From Caldithrix sp964598255 (lineage in GTDB: Bacteria; Calditrichota; Calditrichia; Calditrichales; Calditrichaceae): a stretch of 29,922 nt of DNA. The notes beneath the pieces are model-generated. The model saw only the letters and a list, made by a program, of their open reading frames with translations. It was not told where the DNA came from and ran no database searches. Numbering within the stretch: the first letter of the stretch is position 1; the number at the start of each line of letters is the position of its first letter. Where the stretch lies: positions 1 to 29,922 of the forward strand of contig CAZRBA010000072.1 of NCBI GenBank assembly GCA_964598255.1, in the 5' to 3' direction. Below are positions 1 through 9,413 of this stretch, piece by piece. A program made the position numbers and the translations under genes.

Positions 1-119
1 CGGAAAGGCGCGGCTTTAGCTGGGCTTACTGGGAATTTTGTTCGGGCTTTGGCGCGTACGATCCGAACACCAACCAGTGGCGCCCGGAACTGCTGCATGC
101 GCTGATCCCCGAAAATTGA
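1..119 (+). CDS. Cellulase/endoglucanase, glycoside hydrolase family 5 (C-terminal fragment)
   Basis: Reading from base 3, 38 codons remain before the TGA at 117-119; the gene begins outside the window. The tail contains SWAYWEFCSGFGAYDP followed by WRPELLHALIP. This closely matches the end of the GH5 (beta/alpha)8 catalytic domain, where the strand-8 Trp in the WAYWEF stretch stacks under the substrate in the -1 subsite and the protein ends with a helix of the type WRPELLxALxP. GH5 enzymes cleave beta-1,4-glucans, so plant or algal polysaccharide use by the organism is plausible. The two catalytic glutamates lie outside the window, so activity and signal peptide cannot be judged. The fragment looks more G+C-rich than the genes that follow. 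Confidence 0.75.
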   Translation, partial: ERRGFSWAYWEFCSGFGAYDPNTNQWRPELLHALIPEN

Positions 120-421
120 GCGGGTAGCCCCGCCGGTGACCCAATGCCGGTAAACCGTGGCCGGGTACTTCGGCGGGAGGAAAGAAGGCGGCTTTTTCCG
201 AATTATCCCAAAGCGGTGAAATAAATGCGGCAGGAATGTCTGCGGATACACCTGACTATTAGGAATATTGCCAAACCAACCATCATCTTTGCGGGTTCCG
301 TTTTAAAAAACACTGTCGAACATAGCGGTAAAAACATCACTTCTTTCTACTGCCTATTTACACCAACCGAAAATATGCGTACATTTTAAAAACAGGAAAA
401 AAGAGCGATTAGGATGTAACG
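120..421. other. Intergenic region GH5 to polA
   Basis: About 300 bases without a convincing gene. It contains the nested stem-loop at 129-177 and an imperfect GGAAAG/CTTTTTCC hairpin ending near 209. The half next to polA is A+T-rich and should carry the polA promoter, but I see no convincing -35/-10 pair. A weak SD (AGGA, about 412-415) precedes the polA ATG. Confidence 0.4.
129..177 (+). other. Nested stem-loop downstream of the GH5 stop
   Basis: CCCGCCG at 129-135 pairs perfectly with CGGCGGG at 171-177. Inside it, positions 136-142 pair with GGGTAC at 163-168 with one bulged G, and a small CGG-TAAA-CCG hairpin sits at 148-157. It begins 9 bases after the GH5 stop. It could be a transcription terminator or a 3' stabilising hairpin, but no T-tract follows the stem. 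A structured RNA element of unknown kind is also possible. Confidence 0.4.
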
Positions 422-3151
422 ATGAATAAAAAATTATTTTTGGTTGACGGTTCGGCCTTGTATTACCGCAGTTATTTTGCCTTTAGTCGAAATCCGCTTA
501 TCAATTCCAAAGGAGAAAATACCTCGGCGACTTTTGGTTTTTTAAATGTTTTGCTTAAATTGATCGAATTGGAGCATCCCGATTATCTGGCAGTTATTTT
601 CGATACAAAAGCCCCTACGTTCCGTCATGAAATTTACAAAGAATACAAGGCCACCCGCGAAAAAATGCCCGACGAAATGGCCGCTCAGTATCCTCGTTTA
701 ATCGAAACTTTGAAAGCAGCCGAATTTAATATTCTTGAAAAAGAAGGCTATGAAGCGGATGACATCATCGGTACGTTGGCCAAAAAATTCGGCAGAAACG
801 GTGTGGATGTGTTTATTTTTTCGGGCGATAAAGATATGGCCCAGTTGGTAAACGGTCATGTATTTTTGTACAATTTACCCAAGGCACAGGCGGAACCGGA
901 AATTTTGGACAGGCAAAAGATCAAAGAAAAATTCAAAGTGGACCCGGAACAAATCGTGGATTGGTTGGCCTTGATGGGAGATAAATCCGACAACATCCCG
1001 GGAATTCCGAAAGTGGGTGAAATGACAGCCGCCAAATTATTGAATCAATTCGGTTCTTTGGATGCTATTTACGAACAAATTGACAAGGTGGAAAAGAATT
1101 GGCTAAAGGAAAAGCTGCTGGAATATCGTGAGCAAACAAAGCTGGCCAAACGGCTGGCAACCATTGCCACCGATGTGCCGATTGATGTGCGCTTAGACGA
1201 TTTGAAATTCAGAATGTGGGATATCGAAAAAGTGGGCCCCATATTAAAAGAACTTGAGTTTCGCGCTTTGTACAATCGTATGGCTGCCATGAGTCGCGGT
1301 GAATTGAATCCTCTTGCTTTCAAAAAACACGATCGCAGCAAAGTCGATTATGTTTTAATCGATACGCCGGAAAAACTAGGCGAATTGATTAAACGCATGC
1401 AACAAAACAAACAATTTGTTTTCGATTTAGAGACCAGTTCGTTGAATTTTTTGGATGCGGAAATTGCCGGCATTTCTGTTTGTTGGAAAGATAAAGAAGC
1501 GGCCTATATTTCGGTGAAACATCAGAGTAACGGATTGAGCAAAGAACTGGTGTTGGAAAAATTACGCTCTGTATTTGAAAACCCCGATTTTCGTAAAATC
1601 GGTCAGAACATGAAATACGATGCCTTGATTATGGAGCAAAACGGTTTGCCGGTAAAAGGCATGCATTTTGATACCATGATCGCTTCTTATTTATTGAATC
1701 CCGCTAATCAGCACGGGCTGGACAAACTTTCGGAAGAATATTTGAATTACGAAATGATCCATATCGAAGAAATAATCGGCAAAAAAGGAAAAAAGCAAAA
1801 AGTAATGACCGAGCTACCGGCGATTTTTGTTTACGAATATGCCTGCGAAGATGCGGATATTACCTACCGTCTGTACAAAATACTGGATGATGAACTTAAA
1901 AAGCATGGCATGGCCAAACTGTTTTACGAGCTGGAAATGCCGGTAATGTATGTGTTAATGCGTATGGAACAACACGGAGTAAAGGTCGATAAAAAATTGC
2001 TCGGACAATTGTCCAAGCAATTGGGTGAAAAAATCGCCGAACTCGAAAAACGCATATACGAAAGAGCAGGGGAGACTTTTAATTTGAATTCCCCTCAGCA
2101 ATTGGGAGTAATCCTGTTTGACAAATTACAAATTCACAAAGAACTTGGGGTTCGCAAACCTTCGCGTACCAAAACCGGTCAGTATTCCACTTCCGAAAAA
2201 ACATTGGAACGCTATCTGGCCCATCCGGTTGTGGCTTCGATCATGGAATATCGCAAATTAATTAAATTAAAAAACACGTACATTGACGCATTACCCAAAT
2301 TGATTCATCCTAAAACAGGACGTATTCACACTTCTTACAATCAAACGGTTACCGCTACAGGACGCCTTTCATCCAGCAATCCCAATTTGCAAAACATTCC
2401 CATTCGAACGGAATTGGGCAGAGAAATACGCCGCGCGTTTATTCCCTCTCAAGACGATTATTTGATTTTGAGCGCAGACTATTCGCAAATCGAACTGCGC
2501 ATCATGGCCCATCTTTCTGGCGACGAAACAATGATTGAAAATTTTAAAAAGAACAAGGATATTCATGCCGCAACCGCAGCTTTAATATTTAACATTCCTG
2601 TAGAAAAAGTAACGGCCGATCACCGCCGCAAAGCCAAAGAAATTAATTTCGGTATTATTTACGGCATGACTCCTTACGGTTTGGCCTCGCGGTTGGGTAT
2701 TTCCAAAGACGAAGCGCAAGAGTTTATTGCGGATTATTTTGCTACTTATCCGAAAGTCGGCGAATTCATGCAAAAAATGATCGACTTTGCCCGCAAGCAT
2801 CGGTATGTGGAAACAATGATGCATCGTCGACGCTACTTGCCCGAAATTTTGAACAGCAACCAAAACATACGGGAATTTGCCGAACGCACGGCCATTAATA
2901 CGCCCATTCAGGGATCGGCAGCCGATTTAATCAAAAAGGCGATGATCGATGTGCAACATTTTATTGAAAGCGAAGCCATTCCGGCCGGTATGTTGTTACA
3001 GGTACACGACGAACTTGTGTTCGAAGTAGAAAAATCGATAGCCGAAGATTTTGCTTTGAAGGTTAAAGATCTCATGGAACATGCCGCAGAACTGCGTGTG
3101 CCACTGGTTGTCGATTGGGGGTTGGGACGTAATTGGCTCGAAGCACATTAA
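422..3151 (+). CDS. polA: DNA polymerase I
   Basis: Family A DNA polymerase that fills gaps, removes RNA primers and works in excision repair. The 909-residue protein has all three canonical domains. The N-terminal 5'-3' exonuclease/flap nuclease (about 1-290) carries MGDKSDNIPGIPKVG. The 3'-5' proofreading domain (about 310-500) keeps the DEDDy residues: D335/E337 in FDLETSS, NMKYD, and the YACEDAD segment. The polymerase domain (about 530-909) has motif A DYSQIELR (D686), motif B RRKAKEINFGIIYG and motif C QVHDELVFEV (D863). Length is typical of polymerases with active proofreading, unlike Thermus-type enzymes in which that domain is degenerate. The ATG is preceded by a weak AGGA. It appears to be transcribed alone; the next gene is 107 bases downstream. 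Confidence 0.97.
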   Translation: MNKKLFLVDGSALYYRSYFAFSRNPLINSKGENTSATFGFLNVLLKLIELEHPDYLAVIFDTKAPTFRHEIYKEYKATREKMPDEMAAQYPRLIETLKAAEFNILEKEGYEADDIIGTLAKKFGRNGVDVFIFSGDKDMAQLVNGHVFLYNLPKAQAEPEILDRQKIKEKFKVDPEQIVDWLALMGDKSDNIPGIPKVGEMTAAKLLNQFGSLDAIYEQIDKVEKNWLKEKLLEYREQTKLAKRLATIATDVPIDVRLDDLKFRMWDIEKVGPILKELEFRALYNRMAAMSRGELNPLAFKKHDRSKVDYVLIDTPEKLGELIKRMQQNKQFVFDLETSSLNFLDAEIAGISVCWKDKEAAYISVKHQSNGLSKELVLEKLRSVFENPDFRKIGQNMKYDALIMEQNGLPVKGMHFDTMIASYLLNPANQHGLDKLSEEYLNYEMIHIEEIIGKKGKKQKVMTELPAIFVYEYACEDADITYRLYKILDDELKKHGMAKLFYELEMPVMYVLMRMEQHGVKVDKKLLGQLSKQLGEKIAELEKRIYERAGETFNLNSPQQLGVILFDKLQIHKELGVRKPSRTKTGQYSTSEKTLERYLAHPVVASIMEYRKLIKLKNTYIDALPKLIHPKTGRIHTSYNQTVTATGRLSSSNPNLQNIPIRTELGREIRRAFIPSQDDYLILSADYSQIELRIMAHLSGDETMIENFKKNKDIHAATAALIFNIPVEKVTADHRRKAKEINFGIIYGMTPYGLASRLGISKDEAQEFIADYFATYPKVGEFMQKMIDFARKHRYVETMMHRRRYLPEILNSNQNIREFAERTAINTPIQGSAADLIKKAMIDVQHFIESEAIPAGMLLQVHDELVFEVEKSIAEDFALKVKDLMEHAAELRVPLVVDWGLGRNWLEAH

Positions 3152-3258
3152 CTCCAACCTGTCTGTTCGATCTCGTCTTTGCAAAATGACTTACGCAACG
3201 GTAACCAGACCGAACGGCGGTGATGGCTGAAAATTACAAACAAGGTTAGGGAATTTCC

Positions 3259-5712
3259 ATGCGTTATTTGGGATTTGTTCTTATTGTTATTTTATGGGTT
3301 TCTTCCTGTCAAAAAAAACAGGAAGTACAGTTGCCCGGTCAATACAAAAACTACACCTTATTACCCAATGGCTGGCGTTTATCGCCCGTAGGAAAGCATG
3401 TGGCTTTGGGTGAATTGCCCTTGAATATGGTGGTTACCCGCGACGATAAATTTGCCATTACCGTTAATTCGGGTACCGGCCCTCATTCGCTTTCTTTGGT
3501 CAATTTGGACAGCATGAAAGAGGTACAACGTGTCTCCATTCCAAAAACGTGGCGTGGATTAGCCCTTAGCAAAGATGAAAAAACCGTTTTTGCCTCTGGT
3601 GCCAACGATGATTGTCTGCGCGTTTTTTCGTTTGACGGCGACTCTTTACACTATCAGGATAGCATTGCTTTAAAGCCCAAAGGCAGCAAAATTTGGATTT
3701 CCGTAACGGGATTGGCCTATTGGCCTAAAACCGGTGAAGTATTTGTCGTTTCCAAAAAAAGCAATCGTTTGTATCGTGTAGATCCCGCAGCAAAAAAAGT
3801 AACGGGTAGTTTACCCATGGACGGTGAATGTTTTGATGTTTTAATTCATCCCGTAAAACCGGTTGCCTATGTTTCCGTTTGGGGTAAACAGCAAATCGTT
3901 GCGGTCGATCTAAATGCCTTTAAAATAATAAAGCGGATTAAGGTTGCGCCGCATCCTTGTGATATGGCTATTACAAAAAACGGTGCCTATTTGTTCGTGG
4001 CCAATGCCAATGTGAACTCGGTTTCCGTTATCGACACAAAGTCGGGTAAAGTTGTTGAAGTTTTGAATGCGGCTTTAAAAGCCAATATGCCGTACGGCAG
4101 CACACCAAACAGCGTGGCACTAAGTGATGACGAAACAAAGCTTTTTATCGCCAATGCCGATAATAATTACGTGGCAGTGTTCGATATTTCGAAAATTACG
4201 CGGGCACACAGCTTGGGTTTTATTCCCGTAGGTTGGTATCCCACGGTTGTGCGCACTCTGCATCATAAAAATGCCATTCTGGTTGTTAACGGTAAGGGGT
4301 TGGCTTCCATGGCCAATCCTTTGGGACCCAAACCGGGCGTAGCGGATGCCAAAAAAATAAACAAAGGAAAAGACGAATACATCGGACGACTGTTTAAGGG
4401 CGCCCTATCCTATATTGCCATTCCGAACTCTAAAACGCTTGCCCGCTGGACAAAAGAGGTTTACCAAAATACACCGTTTACCCGAAAGAAAAGAAAAATC
4501 GACACAAAACAGTCGGTTGTACCAAGCCGCCATAACGGAAAACGCAGCAAGCAAATCAAATACATTTTTTACGTCATTCGAGAAAACCGTACTTACGATC
4601 AGGTTTTTGGCGATATGCCCGAGGGCAACGGCGACTCGACATTATGTCTGTTTCCCGATTCGCTTACGCCCAATGCACACCGTCTGGCACGCGAATTTGT
4701 TTTGTTCGACAATTTTTACACCGATGCCGAAGTGAGCGCCGACGGCCATAATTGGTCCACGGCCGCATATGCCACAGATTATACCGAAAAAACCTGGCCT
4801 ACCTATTACGGTGGTAAGGGTGGAACTTATGATTACGAGGGCGGGCCGCATATTGCCAGTCCGACCGGCGGTTATATATGGGATAATGTTTTGCAACACG
4901 GGTTAACCTTCCGTTCCTACGGCGAATTTGCCTGGCACGATAAGAAACATCCGGGCAAATACAAATCCAATTTAAAACGCTTAGAGCCATACACCCCTAC
5001 CGATTATCCGTGCTTTGATCTTTCCATTCCCGATACTTTCCGTATTGCGCGTTTCAAACACGATTTTGACAGTTTGCTGGCCATAAATGCCGTCCCGAAT
5101 TTAAGTATCATTCGCTTGCCAAACGACCATACGGCCGGTACCATGAAAGGAATGCCCACCGTAACCGCAATGATCGGGGAAAACGATTATGCTCTGGGAC
5201 AATTGGTAGATTTTCTTAGCCATTCTTCGGTTTGGCCTCACAGTGTGATTTTTGTTTTGGAAGACGATGCCCAAGACGGTTCGGATCATGTAGATGCCCA
5301 TCGATCGGTATTACTGGCTATCGGGCCTTATATCAAACGCCATTTTGTGGATCATACCATGTACAGCACCAGTGGCGTGATCAAAACCATGGAATTGATA
5401 TTAGGCTTAAAACCAATGACTCAATACGATCTTTCGGCTACACCCTTATTAGCCATATTTAAGGATCAAGCCGACTTAACCCCTTACAACGGAATTCGAC
5501 CGAATGTAGATTTTCATGCCGTGAATACGGGCGATCTTTACGGAGCAAAGCGTTGCGAGCAATTTAATTTGAAAGTGGAAGACGCCATACCGGATCTTGA
5601 ATTCAGTGAAATCATCTGGAAAGCGGTCAAAGGAGCCAATTCTCCCATGCCTGCGCCCGTACACAGCGCGTTTGTGCGCGTTGTGCATACCGATGCCGAA
5701 GAAGACGATTAA
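3259..5712 (+). CDS. YncE-like beta-propeller / phosphoesterase lipoprotein
   Basis: An 817-residue exported protein. Residues 1-17 form a lipoprotein signal with lipobox VSSC (Cys17), so it is probably anchored in an outer membrane. Residues about 40-380 form a YVTN/YncE-type seven-bladed propeller, with repeated strands such as LFVANANVNSVSVIDTKSGK and LFIANADNNYVAVFD. The C-terminal half (about 425-760) is a phosphoesterase domain of the alkaline-phosphatase superfamily (PF04185 type): YVIRENRTYDQVFGD, AEVSADGHNWST, RLPNDHTAGT and LEDDAQDGSDHVDAHRS are metal-site motifs of that family. The fusion is a recognised architecture, annotated as bifunctional YncE/alkaline phosphatase-like. The substrate is unknown; phosphodiester or phosphate-ester hydrolysis at the cell surface is the family-level expectation. 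No operon partner is obvious. Confidence 0.85.
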   Translation: MRYLGFVLIVILWVSSCQKKQEVQLPGQYKNYTLLPNGWRLSPVGKHVALGELPLNMVVTRDDKFAITVNSGTGPHSLSLVNLDSMKEVQRVSIPKTWRGLALSKDEKTVFASGANDDCLRVFSFDGDSLHYQDSIALKPKGSKIWISVTGLAYWPKTGEVFVVSKKSNRLYRVDPAAKKVTGSLPMDGECFDVLIHPVKPVAYVSVWGKQQIVAVDLNAFKIIKRIKVAPHPCDMAITKNGAYLFVANANVNSVSVIDTKSGKVVEVLNAALKANMPYGSTPNSVALSDDETKLFIANADNNYVAVFDISKITRAHSLGFIPVGWYPTVVRTLHHKNAILVVNGKGLASMANPLGPKPGVADAKKINKGKDEYIGRLFKGALSYIAIPNSKTLARWTKEVYQNTPFTRKKRKIDTKQSVVPSRHNGKRSKQIKYIFYVIRENRTYDQVFGDMPEGNGDSTLCLFPDSLTPNAHRLAREFVLFDNFYTDAEVSADGHNWSTAAYATDYTEKTWPTYYGGKGGTYDYEGGPHIASPTGGYIWDNVLQHGLTFRSYGEFAWHDKKHPGKYKSNLKRLEPYTPTDYPCFDLSIPDTFRIARFKHDFDSLLAINAVPNLSIIRLPNDHTAGTMKGMPTVTAMIGENDYALGQLVDFLSHSSVWPHSVIFVLEDDAQDGSDHVDAHRSVLLAIGPYIKRHFVDHTMYSTSGVIKTMELILGLKPMTQYDLSATPLLAIFKDQADLTPYNGIRPNVDFHAVNTGDLYGAKRCEQFNLKVEDAIPDLEFSEIIWKAVKGANSPMPAPVHSAFVRVVHTDAEEDD

Positions 5713-6162
5713 ACGCAAAAGTATCTTTGTACAATTAGGAAGATAGAACGGGAGCCTAACTCGAAATTTTTTATTTTGAACCTGTATCATACGCTTGCTA
5801 TTCAAAATGCCAATCAAGAAAAAGATTTGGCGAGGGGCAAAGTATGTATACCGTCCGCATGCGAAGAGCAGGCATTAAAAATTGAAGGATTAAATGCTTA
5901 GGTACTTAGCCTGGCGTAAGACAAATAAACGCCACATCGGTAGGGTATCCGAATGACTAAGGCGTAGTCCGAACGACTATTATCCCCAATAATTTTTTCT
6001 TATTTTAGGATAAAAAAATAAGGAATCGCTTAAAATTTTACTTTCATTAATAGGAATTTATGTGTATTTTACACCAAAGTTAGTTAGGTTACTTAACCAA
6101 GTAGTTAGTTGTGTGATCAAACTATTAATCGGACACAATACATTTTGGAGAAAGGAGCTTTT
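5713..6162. other. Intergenic region upstream of the ACP gene
   Basis: A 450-base stretch with no convincing coding frame. It contains a GGCGT/ACGCC hairpin (5913-5933), two near-identical 12-base direct repeats (5948-5959 and 5968-5979), an A+T-rich inverted repeat CTTATTTT/AAAATAAG (5999-6022) and duplicated AGTTAGTT motifs around 6079-6110. It probably holds the promoter and control region for the acpP-acyl-CoA synthetase operon. I could not settle on a promoter. Confidence 0.4.
5948..5979. repeat. Tandem 12-base direct repeat, 20-base period (possible operator)
   Basis: TCCGAATGACTA at 5948-5959 and TCCGAACGACTA at 5968-5979 differ at one base. The start-to-start distance of 20 bases is about two helical turns, placing both copies on the same DNA face, as expected for a tandem regulator site upstream of the ACP/acyl-CoA synthetase operon. 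Assigning a binding protein would be guesswork. Confidence 0.35.
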
Positions 6163-6405
6163 ATGCAAAAAGAAGAAATCAAAAATCGGGTAAAAAAAGT
6201 AATTGCACAAGTCTTGGGCATGGAGCAAAGCGAAATCGGCGATGAAGCGAATTTTATCTTCGATTTGGGCGCCGATTCACGTCAAAGTTTGGAACTGGTA
6301 GCTGCCTTTGAAGAAGAGTTTGATATTGAAATGGACGAAGACAAAGCATTGGAAGTACAAACGGTTGCTGACGCTGTGGACTTTATTGCGCAATATGTTA
6401 AATAA
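6163..6405 (+). CDS. acpP: Acyl carrier protein
   Basis: An 80-residue acidic, four-helix carrier protein. Ser39 in GADSRQSLELV is the phosphopantetheine attachment site; the usual DSL(D/E) motif reads DSR here, which is unusual at the first helix-II position. The FDLGADS and EEEFDIEMDEDKA segments are otherwise standard. The start is the ATG at 6163, preceded by GAAAGGAG. A longer frame starting with GTG at 6109 has no SD and adds an 18-residue tail foreign to the family. The gene is not beside fab genes but 14 bases upstream of an ADP-forming acyl-CoA synthetase, so it may serve a dedicated acyl transfer rather than, or as well as, bulk fatty acid synthesis. Confidence 0.92.
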   Translation: MQKEEIKNRVKKVIAQVLGMEQSEIGDEANFIFDLGADSRQSLELVAAFEEEFDIEMDEDKALEVQTVADAVDFIAQYVK

Positions 6406-6419
6406 AACGGAGTTTTTAA

Positions 6420-8552
6420 ATGAACGGCTTGTCTGAAAGTAAAAAAGAGCATTTTAAAAAAATTTTCTATCCGCAATCGGTAGCCGTAGTCGGGGCGAAC
6501 CGCGTACCCGGTACGGTTCCTTACGATATGTTAATCAATATATTACGTAGCGATTTTACCGGTGTCGTTTATCCTGTTAATCCCAGAGAAAAGGCCATTG
6601 CCGGTGTTAAAACCTACAAATATGTACTGGATATTCCCGATCCGGTCGATTTGGCCGTTATTGTTTATCCCAGTTCCGTTTGCAATCTGGCATTGGAACA
6701 GTGCGGACAAAAGGGCATTAAATCGGTCATTATTATTTCCGCCGGATTCAGGGAAATCGGTGGCGTTGGGATTGAACGTGAAAAACAATTGCTCGAAATC
6801 GCCAGAAAATATGATATTAATTTTATCGGTCCCAACTGTCTCGGTGTGATCAATACCGACCCTGTGGTTCATTTGAACGCCTCTTTTGCCCGCAAAATGC
6901 CGGAAGTGGGAAACATCGGATTCCTGTCCCAAAGCGGTGCGTTATGTACGGCAGTTTTGGATTACGCTCAGGCCAAACACATCGGATTTTCAAAATTCAT
7001 TAGTTTCGGTAATAAGGCCGATATCAATGAGATTGATCTGCTTTATTACTTGGGTGAAGATCCCAAAACAAAGGTGATCCTCATTTATCTGGAAGAAATC
7101 AGTGACGGGCGTGGCTTGATGAAGGCCGCTCGTGAGATTATTGCCGAAACGGGCAAACCCATTTTGGCTATCAAATCGGGCCGTACCGAAGCAGGAGCCA
7201 GTGCCGCTGCTTCTCACACGGGTTCGTTAGCCGGTAGCGATGAAATTACCGATGCCGCCATGCGCCAGGCTGGTATCATCCGTTGCAATAATATCAATGA
7301 AATGTTCGATTTGGCCACGGCGTTTGCTTACCAACCAATTCCGGACAATAATCGTGTAGCCATAATTACAAATGCCGGCGGTCCCGGTGTTTTGACCACC
7401 GACGCCACGATTAACGAGGGGTTGCAGTTGGCAAAATTTTCCGATGAAACCACCGCTATGTTCAAAAAAACATTGCCCAAAACGGCAAATATTAAAAATC
7501 CGGTGGACGTTATCGGAGACGCCCGAGCCGACCGGTACAATATTGCGCTGTCGCAAGCTTTAAAAGATGCGAATGTGGACGGGGTGTTTGTGATTCTGAC
7601 ACCGCAATCGATGACCGATATCGAAGCGATTGCTCGGGAAATCGTTACGGTTGCAGGACGCTACGAAAAACCGATTTTTGCTTCGTTTATGGGTGAAAAA
7701 GACGTTTTTGCCGGAATTGATATTTTACAGCGTAATAATATTCCGCATTATTCGCTTCCGGAAACCATGGCCAAAGCGTTTGCCACGACTTTCCGTTTTA
7801 AACAACGGTTAAAACAAAAGCCACCTGTATTCAAGCCGTTTGATGATGTGGACACTGAAAAGGCCCACGCCATCTTGAACAAAGCGCTTGAGCAAAAGAA
7901 AACCTATCTGGCCGAGTTTGAAGCTTCGGAAGTTTTGGCTGCCTATGGCTTGCCGGTGGTTGCCAGTAAAATCGTCACCTCTGCCGATGAAGCTCGGAAA
8001 ACGGCCGATAAAATCGGTTTCCCGTTGGTTATGAAGGTTATGTCCGCCGATGTAGTACACAAATCCGATGCTGGCGGTGTGAAGCTCGACGTAAATAGTG
8101 GCCAAGAAGCGGCCAAAGCTTATGAGACAATCATTGAGAATGTTAAAAAGTATCAGCCCGATGCCCGGATCGATGGTATCCTAATGCGTCGCATGATTCC
8201 GGAGGGGGAAGAGGTGATACTTGGGTTAAAACGCGATGTTTCGTTTGGCGGAGTGGTTATGTTCGGAATCGGTGGTATTTTTGTTGAAGTGGTCAAAGAT
8301 ATTGCGTTTAAGGTGGCGCCGCTTAGCAAAGATGAAGCCATGGATATGATTCGGGAAATTAAAGGTGCACCTTTGCTTTTTGGCATGCGCAACCGGCCGG
8401 AACGGGATGTGCTTACCCTAAGCGAAAGCATTCGGCGCCTATCGCAATTGGCCGAAGATTGTCCTCAAATCAAAGAACTGGATATTAATCCCATGATTGT
8501 ACTCGAAAAGGGTAAAGGAGCGTATATCGCCGATGCCCGTATTATTCTTTGA
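6420..8552 (+). CDS. ADP-forming acetyl/acyl-CoA synthetase, fused alpha-beta subunits
   Basis: A 710-residue NDP-forming acyl-CoA synthetase that interconverts acyl-CoA, ADP and phosphate with the free acid, CoA and ATP, giving substrate-level ATP during fermentation or acid activation. Domain order: CoA-binding Rossmann domain (about 15-140, VAVVGANRVPGTV), succinyl-CoA-ligase-like flavodoxin domains (about 150-460, with GPNCLG and the phosphohistidine site ASHTGSLAGSDE, His266), then a C-terminal ATP-grasp domain (about 485-710) with VVHKSDAGGV (His547), the second phosphohistidine of this family. Both histidines are present, so the enzyme should be active. An ACGGAG SD precedes the ATG. 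It lies 14 bases after the ACP gene and 36 bases before nagB, so the three are probably one operon. The acyl substrate cannot be read from sequence. Confidence 0.92.
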   Translation: MNGLSESKKEHFKKIFYPQSVAVVGANRVPGTVPYDMLINILRSDFTGVVYPVNPREKAIAGVKTYKYVLDIPDPVDLAVIVYPSSVCNLALEQCGQKGIKSVIIISAGFREIGGVGIEREKQLLEIARKYDINFIGPNCLGVINTDPVVHLNASFARKMPEVGNIGFLSQSGALCTAVLDYAQAKHIGFSKFISFGNKADINEIDLLYYLGEDPKTKVILIYLEEISDGRGLMKAAREIIAETGKPILAIKSGRTEAGASAAASHTGSLAGSDEITDAAMRQAGIIRCNNINEMFDLATAFAYQPIPDNNRVAIITNAGGPGVLTTDATINEGLQLAKFSDETTAMFKKTLPKTANIKNPVDVIGDARADRYNIALSQALKDANVDGVFVILTPQSMTDIEAIAREIVTVAGRYEKPIFASFMGEKDVFAGIDILQRNNIPHYSLPETMAKAFATTFRFKQRLKQKPPVFKPFDDVDTEKAHAILNKALEQKKTYLAEFEASEVLAAYGLPVVASKIVTSADEARKTADKIGFPLVMKVMSADVVHKSDAGGVKLDVNSGQEAAKAYETIIENVKKYQPDARIDGILMRRMIPEGEEVILGLKRDVSFGGVVMFGIGGIFVEVVKDIAFKVAPLSKDEAMDMIREIKGAPLLFGMRNRPERDVLTLSESIRRLSQLAEDCPQIKELDINPMIVLEKGKGAYIADARIIL

Positions 8553-8588
8553 TACATATCGATTTAAATATATGAAAGGAGCATTAAC

Positions 8589-9401
8589 ATGCGTATCATT
8601 ATCCATGAAAATTATCAAGCGCTTAGTAAATGGGCGGCGTATTACATTGCCGGAAAAATTAACCGAGCCAAGCCCACACCCGATAAACCGTATGTTTTGG
8701 GATTGCCGACTGGTTCCTCGCCCATCGGAACCTATCAGGAACTAATTCAATTGTACAAACAGGGAAAAGTATCGTTTGAAAACGTGGTAACCTTTAATAT
8801 GGACGAATACGTCGGGCTACCGGAAGATCACCCCGAAAGTTATCACTATTTTATGTGGCACAACTTTTTCAGTCATATCGATATTAAAAAAGAAAATGTC
8901 CACATTCTAAACGGCAATGCCGAAGATTTGGAAAAAGAATGTCAGGAATACGAAAAACAAATCAAACAAGCTGGCGGAATCGATTTGTTCTTGGGCGGCA
9001 TGGGGCCGGACGGACACATCGCTTTTAACGAGCCCGGTTCTTCTTTGACTTCGCGTACTCGTATTAAAACCCTAACCTACGATACGCGTGTAGCCAATTC
9101 GCGATTCTTTAATAACGATGTGAACCAAGTGCCTAAAACCGCCCTTACCGTCGGTGTCGGTACGGTGATGGATGCCCGTGAAGTGGTTATTTTGGTCTCC
9201 GGTTATTCAAAAGCCCATGCTTTGCAAAAAGTGGTTGAAGAAGGCGTTAACCATATGTGGACAGTTTCCATGCTACAATTGCATCGTAAAGCCATGATAG
9301 TGTGCGATGACGAGTCGACGATGGAATTAAAGGTAGCCACTGTAAAATATTTTAAGGATATCGAAGCGGAAGCATTAAAAGAATTGCCTTCGCTTGACTA
9401 A
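8589..9401 (+). CDS. nagB: Glucosamine-6-phosphate deaminase
   Basis: A 270-residue NagB that converts glucosamine-6-phosphate to fructose-6-phosphate and ammonia. The catalytic residues fall at exactly the E. coli numbers: Asp72 in FNMDEYVGL, and Asp141, His143 and Glu148 in GPDGHIAFNEPG. The phosphate-binding LPTGSSPIGTY loop and SGYSKAHAL are also present. A strong AAAGGAG SD precedes the ATG and a terminator follows at 9414. This is the catalytically intact copy in the window; a divergent NagB-like domain occurs at 12075-14429. The pairing of an amino-sugar gene with an acyl-CoA synthetase upstream is unusual and may only reflect shared transcription. Confidence 0.97.
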   Translation: MRIIIHENYQALSKWAAYYIAGKINRAKPTPDKPYVLGLPTGSSPIGTYQELIQLYKQGKVSFENVVTFNMDEYVGLPEDHPESYHYFMWHNFFSHIDIKKENVHILNGNAEDLEKECQEYEKQIKQAGGIDLFLGGMGPDGHIAFNEPGSSLTSRTRIKTLTYDTRVANSRFFNNDVNQVPKTALTVGVGTVMDAREVVILVSGYSKAHALQKVVEEGVNHMWTVSMLQLHRKAMIVCDDESTMELKVATVKYFKDIEAEALKELPSLD

Positions 9402-9413
9402 AACGGAATTTGT

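Noticed and set aside
120..421. Riboswitch in the region before polA
   Set aside because: I compared it by eye with conserved cores of c-di-GMP and cobalamin riboswitches and found no match; only generic stem-loops remain.
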